From the NCBI GenBank assembly GCA_000310025.1, contig FN649751.1, positions 79,001-133,811 of the forward strand: 54,811 bases of DNA, given 5' to 3'. The DNA comes from Ectocarpus siliculosus (Eukaryota; Sar; Phaeophyceae; Ectocarpales; Ectocarpaceae). The notes below the pieces were generated by a model. The model saw only the letters and a list, made by a program, of their open reading frames with translations, searched no databases and was not told the DNA's origin. Below, in pieces: positions 34,901 to 46,000 of this stretch; the first letter of the stretch is position 1; each line of letters begins with the position of its first letter. The position numbers were made by a program, and so were the translations under genes.

Positions 34901-37849
34901 GAAGAACAGTGCACGACAAAGGCATAGGAAAAACAACCAAGGCGTGGTTGGTCAGGGATTCAGATTCCAAAGTCATCTCGGGGTTGTGTCGGAAGGTGCC
35001 GGAAAGATAAGTCGACCAGCGGATCTAGGGAGATGTGTGCCGTCGACAAGAACAGGAGCCCCCAGGATTCACGTCCGACGCACGCGATGGAAGCCGTCGG
35101 TCGGTTGGCGGCAATCACATGCCGACAAAATAACACATCGTTAGAGACAACTACATGTAGGTGAGTAGAGATGTCATCCGTCTTGCCCATTGCGAAGGGC
35201 TTCCCCCCGTCGATCCTAGAGGACCAGCTGTCTGTGAGAGCTCAGCTGTAGTCGAAGAGAGTGGAGTCGTTGTCAGGACCACCTTTATTCACCATGGAAG
35301 AACCGGGGAGCGGCGTTAAGGGCAGGCCGCGTGGTAGGTCTTGCAGCGTCGGGTCCATACACAACTTTGCTGGGATTCGTTCGAGTGACCGTTGGTAGAC
35401 AGATCATGCCGGCACCATGCAGCCTTATCGTTTGTGCGTTGGAGGCATCTAGCCTGTGACCCACGGGGAGTGTCCGTGCCGTCTATTGGACCAGTACCGA
35501 TGTTGGACGGGTGCTGAGCAGAGATCGGAACGATTGTTACGACGACGACAACGGCAACAACACTCGAGGGGTTTGAAGTGCAGTCACGACAAGGTTATCA
35601 TGTCATACGCCAGACATGACGCACGATGCCAAACGGGAAATGGAGTTGGTGACTGCCTTTCTTTGGTGCCAAGGGTGGCGGTCGAACTTCTGCTGAAAAC
35701 CTCGTGCCGGCATGAAAAAGTCAACACTTACCACGCCGCGTTACCACGACGCGTGTACAGTGTCAACCCCGGGAGCTCCGAGGGGGAGGGCTGTGCTAGA
35801 AGGTACGGCTGTCCGCCACAAAAGGGAATCTCAGCTGGTGAAATATGGACAGCGATTTATTTTACGGCGAAGACATAGACTACATACGCATGTTTCAAGT
35901 GGGGGGACTGACAGTTTTACATGTACTTGTATACACTTTACTTTCATACAAGAGGTTCGCCCGTTACCCCCCTCCGTTGTTGGGAAGGAGTATACCTACC
36001 TGGCACACGTACTTGTTGTGGTGATGATACTCACCGTTAGCTTCGGAGGAGGCCAGCAACGAAACAAACGGAGTTTACTAATTACAGTATAATAACCTCC
36101 CGGGAATAAGCGCGGATATCCTTAACTCTGGCCTAAAATTTCTGGGTTTCCGAAACATCACTCTTCTTGCGCGCAGAGGGGCCGCTTGTGCGACAAAACC
36201 AAAAGGATCGCCCCTGCGGTGACTACAGACTGGCTGCTGTCTTGTTCAACCCCCGACATTATGTACCCGAAACTACTGTACGTACGTATGTATCCATCTA
36301 CAGCAGTATCCCTTGGACACAAAACTAACTTTCAGATTCTTGTCTATGGGGGCTGCCAGAAATAGAGATGGTTTGAACGTTCAAACTGCTTGCTGCTTGA
36401 GATACAGCACACCGCATAACTTGCATGCAGCAGCACATCACTCACTCATAATATCGGGACGAAATCATGTTAGACTGGCACACGTACCTCTTACAATAAA
36501 TAGTCCATATGGGAGAACCCTGTACCGGGCGAGTAGAAACGTGGGTGGGAGAGGTCTGAAAGTCTAAAAGTGACGTGTCGAATGGGAGTACGGACAAAGC
36601 GTGTTTGCCATCAAGGCCCAAGGAATAATATAAACACACACAGAAAGACTACCCATTCGAGATATACCCACAGTCGAACGGGATGTGGTGGAGTCTTTTC
36701 AGTGAGTGGAGGGAAACCGGCTGGGTACTGGACTTATTTCGAGTCTTTTTAATGCATGTTTTGTCTTCGCGGAAGGAGCAGCAGCGCCGCAGAGATGGTG
36801 GTACAGTAGTTACAGCGGTCTCGTGAACAGTAGTAGTGGTTGCTCTTGCCTGATGAGATAAATCTTGATCTTCGTCCACAGGTAGGTAGGTATGTAAAGT
36901 ACGTGCACGCTTACACCCCCCTTGTCCATGCAACTCGATCACCTGACGCAGATTGACGATGGGTACTGCTGTACTGTAGACCACCGAAAAATATATCATG
37001 AGAGCTCGTTAATTTTTAACATCTTTCATGCGGATTTTATTGTGCCGCTCGCACCCACACACGGACAGCAGCGTGTTGAGTCCAGTTGTTGAGGATCGAT
37101 CGTGGTCTGTCTGTGCGGTTGATCGTTTTTGATCATCATCACACGTGATGATATCGATGTGCGAGATGTGGGGAAAAGAGGATACTGGAATGAATCCATG
37201 CCGTTCCGTGCGATGCTGTCGTCGCATTCGCCTTGGTCAATGCTCAAACTTGCTTGAAGCGAGAGTTATACCGCGGCGACCTGGGTTGGCTCTGGATACT
37301 TGCTTGCGCCGCCATCGTCGGATGAGCTAGCTTATTATGAGCATCATCATCATTTATTTGAACTTCAACAACACATGCAGAGTAGCTGATGTCCCTATTA
37401 CAAAGACGAAGAAGTATGTGGGAAAGCTATGCAGCGGCTCTCTGAGGGTTGCCGGTGTCTCGACGCGTCAATGCCACAAGTCACAACAAGGCGTGCCTAG
37501 ATCCGCGTTTTGTCCATCATGCGTATCCATCCAAATCAGATGCGACAGGTACAAGCATCATCCCGTTGTTTACTGCTGCAACACTCTCCTGTATGCCACA
37601 CAGCGCGGGAGGCAGGAGACGCACGTCAGTTGTTCGCTGCCCCGAACGCCACATAGATTATGCACGGAGAGGTGAGTGTGTCCGTATGGTTTTCTGAAAA
37701 GAGATGAGTGAGGGGCGTGCGTGGTGTCTCGGACTCGGCTGTCCGCACCGGTGGCAGGTGGATCTCGTGCCAACCCCTTGCACCGCACGCACGGCGGAAC
37801 ACGGTAAAATATTCTGCGGAGCCCCCCTGAAAAAAAAAATGAGCCGGTC
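31987..37849. other. no gene supported; old repeats
   Basis: Nearly 6 kb downstream of the regulator-like gene. The segments at 32400-32520 and 33015-33130 are diverged copies of one another (ttcttacttt...cgccaccgt...cgtaggNNcca). Minus-strand frames at 33186-33674 and 34616-34837 have faint retroelement character, described in the findings. Nothing else is convincing. Confidence 0.4.
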
Positions 37850-38622
37850 TTGAGAAAGTCAGCCCACTCTCGGTGTCTGTCTGAAAGTGAGAGACATTCG
37901 TTCGGGGTCGTTTGCAAAGGTACTGGAGAGAGACAACCCGGGAGCGCCGAACGCGGAGGGAGCACGCCTGCTTCGGGCAAAGCGCAGGGCAAGCGGGCAG
38001 CAGGGGAGAACACGGGAGGCGGGGGTCGTGCCGACGCTACCGGCTCTGATCCTGACGCTCTCCCGGCGCGTAGGCTGGTGTGGTTCGACAGGTCGGGTCG
38101 TCTACTCTCTTGCCCCTCTCCCTCTCTTGTTGAATCCCCCAAAGAGCGCGCGAGACTTTCGGAGAGAGAGAGAGCGGAGAGCGCCGCCGTGAGAAGGTTA
38201 AGCGAGGCATGGGTCCGTTTGGAGGGCCACAGGGGCGAGCGATGGGCCTGGAGACAACGCGACATGTACCAGAACCATGCTCTCGACGCGAGGCTCTTAG
38301 ACCGGGTTTAGCAGGGAAGTTGACAAGTCGATGGGAGAGCAGGAGGGGAGCAGGAGCACGGGCAGCACGGGATCGAGGAGGAAGGAGGGCAGCTGAGAGA
38401 AGCGCGAAAGGGTTGGGCGCCGCTGGGGGGAGTCGATTGCGAAATAGGTGGAGGAGGGGGCGAGCGCTGGCGGGGATGGCGTTCGTGTCGGCTATGACCT
38501 TGAGTCAAGGTGAGTCAAGGTGGCGTGGGTGTGATGGAACGGGGGCCAAATTCCGAAACGGATTAGGTCGCCCTGCTGTCAGAGGGCCTCTTTTTGACAG
38601 CTCTCTCAAGTTGGCTCTCTAA
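37850..38622 (+). other. GC- and CpG-rich patch, possible 5' exon or promoter
   Basis: This stretch is richer in G, C and CpG than its surroundings and is open on both strands (plus 37850-38622, minus 37570-38265), as expected for biased composition. The plus strand ends with ATGGCGTTCGTGTCGGCTATG and a following ACCTTGAGTCAAG before a consensus donor gtgagt at 38510. It could be the first exon of the gene at 43-53 kb, but the phase does not join directly to the first recognised exon. Coding status is open. Confidence 0.3.
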
Positions 38623-41600
38623 CTAAAAAAGTCACAACTTTTGCTTCCTCCGGCTTCGCCCGAGCCTCGTCGCGAGCGCTCAGACCTCGGTTCCCGCACC
38701 AGAGTACCGCCGTTACCCCCACACGACTTTCCAGCAGACACACAAGAAGAGATATAAGTTCAACAGACAGACGCAGGAGAGTTGGTCAGGGAGAAACGCG
38801 TTCGATGAGCGAGGAAGAGAGGCAGGCAGGCACACCACGCCCAAGAACCAAACGCGGCTTCCATGTTTTATGTTTGTATTCTTTCAAACTCTCCCGCGTG
38901 ATTTCTTCACAAGCGTGTTACCGCGGACAACTGCGGGGGCGTCGACTGCTAGGCGTGTACAGGTACACGTGCGTCGAAGCCTGTGCTTTCCAGCTTGCGT
39001 TCGGGTTCTCGGTCGAGCACACCAGCAGCAGTTGCACCTTCTTTTTGGTCATTTTTTTTTAGACCAAAAGGGATGCTTGCCAGAATATCGGACAAACGAA
39101 ACCAGCCAAGCCCTTCGTTACACACTCGTGCGGGGTCACTTTGATAGAGAGAGACACCTGTAACACAGCTAGCCGATAGGCAGCAGGATGAAGGGCCTAG
39201 CGAACGGCAGTCCCTTTGGTCCGAATGCCGCCGATCGAGCCACTGGTCCGGCACGCTCTCTCCGTCCCTCCACACGTGTTCGGGCGTGTGGGGCACGATG
39301 AGCTTCGTCCCCTGCTGCCTCCTCTCCCCTTTACGAAATCAAGATCTTGCAGTATTCTGCGCAGGGCGTGGTGCTTGGAGCATTACTTTAGCCGGCCGTG
39401 TGCTCGGTGTTTTTGTTGCCGGAGTGTAGGGTGGACCTAGCGGTTATCTGGGAGGGAAGCAAGAGAGGGGCGGACTCACCGCTACAGAATATGCTCCCGG
39501 CCTGTCGTCGTGCTCAAAAATTATTTTCGAGGTGGATTCCGGGTGCCGCACAGCAGCAGCAAGCACACCAGCCTTTTTTTCGTTGTGGTTCGCCTGCCGT
39601 TGCAGTTTACGCGGGGTGACCCTTCTGCACCCTTCTGCACGGCGTGTGAGAGGACGAACGCTTGCTTGCTGTCCTTCTTTTTTGTGCATTCCCGTAAAAC
39701 GCGGGCTTGTATCCTATTGCTTGCGGCGGATGTGGGCGAACAACTTCCTGCTCCGCTTGTAACCCAGACGGAAAGACGATCGAGGAGCAGAGAACCAACG
39801 GCGTGTGCGTGAGTTATGCGCTGTTTGTTGCGCAGCTTCGTAATCTGCTGAGCGCGAGAGATGGGTACGTTAGGTTGGACCACCGGCAGACCACGGTCCC
39901 CACGGATCTTAGGTTGCTGCTGCCAATTTTTCACCTAGTACTTGTAGGGTCTGTCTGTTGTTCATGTTTTACTTACCTCAGGACACATGTGGGCACGTCC
40001 CTCAAGCGATACGCCGAATCGCACATGATGCTTATTGTACACGGCATTGTTTAGGTCATGTATCATGCATACGTTCATGGGTTCTCGTGAAGGAAATAAT
40101 ACTTTACTTTTTATTAATCTTGTATGGAGACCTGAAGACCGACCAACAATACCTAGGTAGTTCTTGCCTTCCTCGACATATTAGAGAGCCCCACGTCACA
40201 CCTTGTGTACGCTGCGATGTACGTAGGTACATTTTTTCGTGGGGGGAGATACCAGAGACATGCATCTTTCCAGGAGTTAGCCTATACATGTAAGCCCGGG
40301 GGCGTTCTCCCCTGTGATGTCCTCGAATAACCAAACGAAGAGAGGGAGCAAGGAAAAAAGAACATGCGCAGAGTATTAATATTGTGCACCGCGGAAACGT
40401 GATGCGTGCGATCTTGAGCATGTATCAGGGTGTCAGTCCTATATGTTGCGGTGGTCATGCTACACTACTTCTTTACGTAGGCGATTCCCCCCCCGTTGGC
40501 ACACGCTGTTCCCGTGGGTTTTGAAGACAAGTCATTTGCTGCTGTGATGTCGATTTCTGAGAGATGGCGATCCCCTCCTCTCAGCACTCGTGCAGCTGAT
40601 GGTATCCGGAAAAATTCATTTCCTTGCCGCAACATGGACCGACCGAACCTCTGAAATTGTTTGTTGCGGACAAGAGAGGCGCTCTTGAAAAATACGTGCG
40701 AAACATATTTAAATTTCCGAACAAGCGGAAAGTTAGCAGACAAGAGAGACCGGAGGGGGCGGGGCCCCCTTCGCCGCCAAAGGAACAAAGGAACGGAAAT
40801 GTAGGTACCTAATTACGGTGTACGATACGTGTACAAGAGGGGTACGAGCCGACGCACGACGTCTTTTTTGTTTTCGTGGCGGGAACAAGAAAAGGATTCT
40901 GGATATGCATGTGCACACCACATCGATGGTTGTTCGGGGCGTACTCCGCTACTGCAGCAGTAGCAGCAGCAGTGTTGCACGAGTCATGGACTGAAGCCAG
41001 AGAGCTCCACTCCAGCAAGAGACGGCACCATTTTTCCGCCGCAGCACAAGAGGCGTGCGGATAGTTGCGGTGGAAGTTGCGATCGATCAACCTCTCTTTT
41101 GGTTCTGGAGCCAGTCCGTGGTGGAGCATGCTTCCCTGATACCTGGAATGTAAAACCATGGGGTTTGTTCAGAACTACAAGTAAACTTGGGCGTGGTGGT
41201 TCAAAGGTCGTACGTTCTGACTGACCCATGTGCAGATGCAGGTTGTCGCCAGCCTGTAACCTCTCCGTAGTGATCAGCTCTACATAGACGAGTGGGAACC
41301 CAAGACGGTGCACAGGGGATCCATCGATGTCCAGCGTGCTACCAGTACTACTTGATACACAGCTGTTTTGGGGGAACATATTCTCCATACGATCAGCGTG
41401 TCACAGAGTTCCCTCGGAGAAGTATTTACGTTTTTTTTTTTATCTCTCGTTGGTTTTGTGTTTTCGATATTTCGTCCCATCTATTGCGAGCGCCAGCCTG
41501 TACACGTTTCGGCGTTAGATGTTGTTTTGAGACCCAGCCGGGGTTACACTGAAGTACATAGTACCGCTGCACCAACATTCACAAGAGTTTTGTGGGCTTC

Positions 41601-43076
41601 GTTATGCCCTCTATCTCCTGCGGTCTATTTTTTACCCGCCAATGCTCGAGTAGTCCCTTGCCTTCCTTCCCCCTTGTCTCTACTCATGACTATTTATGCG
41701 CTTTCTACTGGGTTCGCGGAATACTATTTACATGCCTTGGCATTTTGTATGCGAAAACCAATTGTTCGAATAAACCCTCTTGGTGACGACATTTATTTTG
41801 TTAATTTTCTGCTTCAATAATAGTGAAGGGTTGGTCCAAAGGTGGCTCCGGCATGCGCAACTACAGCGGGGGGGGGGGGGAGGGAGGGGAGGGGAGGATC
41901 TCGTCGAGCGAGTGTCAATTCGAGCGTTGACTCGTTTCCTGACATTCATGCCTTCGTGTCACGCACATGCAGGTCTTTGAGCGTTGCTTTTCCCTCGGTT
42001 CACGTCGCCTTTCGGTCCTGTAGCCGTCAAAAGAGTCACACCTCTGGAGTACTCGCTTCCCTGAGGGACTATGTGTTCCCCAAAACAGGAAGAACACATG
42101 TTCCCGAATCACGTCCCAGCACCGCCCCAAGCAAATATAGGTGAAGCAGCGAGTCCTTGCTACCTCTCGTAACCAAGATTGTCGGCTTACCCGGGATCCC
42201 CCCCACCTCGCCCGCATGATCTTATCGTCCGTCATCAACAGCCTCTGGCACGGGAGCGGGAGGATTCTTGAGAAGTGGAGTAGCAAGGATAACACAGGCT
42301 GGGACTGGCCAAGTCGCGCGGAGATTGGATGCTTGTTCGTCGGACTCTGACTGCCAGGTGAATATGTTGTTCTATTTTCGGGCTTTGCTGTGCCCGCCCA
42401 GAGATGCGGGGGCATTGTGAGTAGCTAATGGCGAGTGAATGGCAAGTCTTCTGCTAAAGGGAAAGATAGCACGTAGTTACTGCTGTAGTTAGTGGTGAGG
42501 CGGGCGGCTTGATTGTATGACTCCTGGTGAGTGACAGTCTTGTGCTTGTAGATGGAGGCAAGAGGTATGAGGGCAGGGGTATCCTGGATGCTGAAAGCTA
42601 CCATAAGCCGATGAGTCCTCGTCGGCGGGTAGACCTCTGTTGCGGAACATTCATGGCAAGGGAGACTTGCGGCCATGATACGAAGCGAACATCAAGGAAC
42701 GACGGCAGAGAGTACTCGCGCTCTTTCCTGCCTGGTTTGAGGGCACGAGACCATGCATCATAGGACTGACTGCATGACTACGTTCTGGCGATGTCGATGA
42801 CGATGGCGGAAGTGAAGGGTTTCTACCCGGATCGAAGGCGGAGGAGGGTTAGATCCCTGGCGCTGTGTTGTGATCGGGACTCTCTAACATTGCGAATAAC
42901 GTGCTGTAGGCTGGTGCAAGAAGCAGAAAAAGCAGCAGGGATGAAGGAGAACAGACATTGTATACCTCTGTGCGGCGTTTTTTATTGTACAGCAGCACTA
43001 GTGTCCCCCATGCCCGCGTCTGCGTAATTTACTACGGACATTTTTTGTTTTTCACAAAACAAGTGCTGTTTGCGAA
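38623..43076. other. no gene supported
   Basis: 4.4 kb between the GC-rich patch and the surface-protein gene. It contains a G-rich run (41868-41897, four or more G tracts), short purine-rich segments, and overlapping short frames. A possible signal-peptide frame starts at 42941, described in the findings. Confidence 0.4.
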
Positions 43077-46000
43077 ATGAAATACCGTCCGTGCCTGCAG
43101 GGCTCCGATGCGGACATGGAGGCCTTGGACAATGAGGGAAAGACCATCTTTTGCGACCCTGCTTGCGAGGACACAGGCACCGACATCTTCGGGGGGACCT
43201 GGTGCAATCATTTTGGTCTGGAGGGGTGCCGTGCTTGCGACGTCTACAAGTGGGTATCCCCTAAAAGAACCGTTTTTCGAAGTAGAAGATATCGTACAAA
43301 CGTGTCTGTGAAATGGACAGGTGCAACCTCGAGTATTGTTTTCGCCTTGGGCGATGTGACCTACGCAGAACGTGTGTGCGAAATGGCCAGATGCATCTCA
43401 TGTGTGTTCTTTGCCCTTGCCGAAGGCATGCATTTCAACCACCACAAGCGTCTACCCTCACACAAACACGTTGGTCCCCTCTTGTGTTTGATTGGCCCCA
43501 TCGATCGACAGCTGCGAGGGGTCTTCGGGGGCCTGCGTCCCGTGCAACGGAGAGCTACCCGAGGAAACCACGCCGGCGCCGCAGGAGGAAGGATTGACCC
43601 TTGCTCCTATATCCCCGGGGGAAACGGATCCCCCGTTCCCGATCGGTGAGACCCTGAACAGGGCTCTTCCATTCTTGCTGCTACCGCGCAAGTTACAGTC
43701 TGGCAAGTGTGAGAGGTTGGGGTTGCGATGGTAGGTAAGTTTTTTTTTTTTCGTCATTTGTTTTTGTCAACGCGAGAGAAGAAGACGACGCCTCGGCGGA
43801 GCAGGAGAATTTGTTTTCGTGTCTGGAAACCCCGGGGATGGCTTCTGGACGTCCCCTGGCGACCGACCCCACACTCTCACGCAAACGCTATGGAGAGCGA
43901 GAGGAAGAGAGACTGGAGACATGGTTCCGTACGGGTCTGGGTGCCGCGTGGAAATCGAGGGTAAAGGTAAACGACAAGGTTTGTGCCGCGATTCGGCCGC
44001 GGCCCGCACGTCCGAGGATCTATAGGGGGAGTGGGGGTGGGGGGCGGGGGGGGAGGTGGGCTCTACACCGACAGGCGCGCATACGGACTCCGCCCAGACT
44101 ATCCGAAACGGTACAATTACCGACACCGACACGACACCGAGCGTACGAGCGACAACATGCGGAAACCACGACCTGGGAGCCGAATCTGACCGACTTTTCG
44201 TTTTTCTGTGAACGCGCCCGGCGAAAAGCTTTGAGTCGAGAGCTAGGTAGCTCGCCACCCGACCGCTTTATTTTCTGCGAAACCGGATCGAATCGGATCG
44301 GATCGTGATTTTTTTTTTTTTCCTCGGTGCCGACGTCGTCGTGTCGTTTTTGTTTTCGTTAACGTAGCGCGATGGGTGTTCATCATTAGACTATGATTTC
44401 TACCTACAGCAGTGAAGGAAAATCATGAATTTGGGCAATGCCTTGCATGTGCCCCGAGTGTTCTTTTTTACGCCCTGCTTGCTTGTGTCCTTTTTGGTCG
44501 TGCTCTCCGCAACCAATTAAGCTGTCCTGTGTGCACCTCCTGACTTGACTGCTTTGCTCTTTGCAGCTTCGCCATCCGGTCGCCCGTGTTCGCCTTTTCG
44601 CTCTCTCCGCAACCATCCAACTAACCAACCCTGTCTGCTTTGAATCATTCTCTGGGGGGAGGCGGCGCGAAATGTGCCCCCCGCCCCCCCCGCCGCTGTT
44701 GGTTTCTGTTGGCCGTCGGTGTCTCTGGGAGGGACTTTGGGCGACTGCACACACGTCCGACCAACGTCAATACCTGATTGGCCAACGCTAATCTTCCCGT
44801 TTCTCCCGTTGGTGTGTGTGTGTGTGTTGTACCGTGGTACCCCCCCCCCTCCCCTCCCCGGCCCTTTGCTGCATCAGACGCTAGTTCGTGTACCGCTGCA
44901 GCCTGCGAAGACAACGCGGATTCTGCCGACTTGAGCTACATTGACGATAACAGCCTTACGCTGTACTGCGATGACAAGTGTTCCGATACCCCCTCGGACC
45001 CGTTCGGTGGACTGTGGTGCAACATGAGGGGACTGGGGCAACTGTGCCGTGCCTGCCGCGCCGACAAGTGAGAACGAGACCAATCGCTTTCAGAGCGGTT
45101 TTCTAAATTGTCGTTTTTCCGCTCTCGAATTGTCGGTATATCTTGTGCGCCGTTTCCCTTTTGTTCCTGCCACGTTTACATTCGTGTGAGTTTTGTCGGC
45201 CTTGTCGCATTTGTTTTTGTTGCTGTGTCTCGCCCGTGCCATCTGGATGTTCGTGTGTGATATTTTGGTGGGAAACGGTGGGAAACGGGAGTGCGGGGTG
45301 TTTGCGGTGTGGTCGCCATCCTTTTTTTTTTTTTCCGGATGTGGAGTTTTTTCCCCCTTTCGATTTTTTCGGCGCGCCAGTCGGGGTCATACAAGGGGAG
45401 ATAGGTTACTTTTAAAGCGTTCTTCCCGAAGTACGTTGTAGTTGGCTCTGCGCTTCTAGAAATGTATGAGAAACCTTTGGTCCGTCACCCGCCCCCCCAC
45501 CCTATTTTTCTCAGCTGCGTGGGCTGGACGGAGGACGACACGTGCCTCCCCTGCAACGAGCTCCAGGAAACACTTCCCCCGAGCGTCACCCCGGCCCCTT
45601 CCGACCTAGAGGCCACGCCGGTGCCCGCCGCCGTTGTCACCCCCGCCCCGCTCGTGGAGGAGACGGTAGCCCCCTCCCTTGAGGTGGTGATCACCGATGC
45701 GCCGGCGGCTGCTACGCCGGCCCCGCTGTTGGAGGCGACGGCGGCTCCCGAGCAGGCCACCGAGGCGCCTGCGGCCGCTACGGATGCTCCAGAGGCGACG
45801 GTGGCTCCCGCAGGGGAAACTGTCAGCCCTGCCGCTGCTAGCCTCGCCCCCGACTTGGCGACGACTTCTGTCCCCAGCATGGCACCAGGTACTAGACTCT
45901 TTTATCATCAGGAGGAGCGGGTGTTTGTTTTGCTGCCGGCGCGGTTGAGGAAGGTTGCGTATAATACCTCGACGCCCCTGGACCGATTTATTCTCACCAC

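Noticed and set aside
37570-38265. 231-codon minus-strand frame as a gene
   Set aside because: It lies in a GC-rich patch where both strands are open. The product is Pro/Arg/Ser-biased without domain character.
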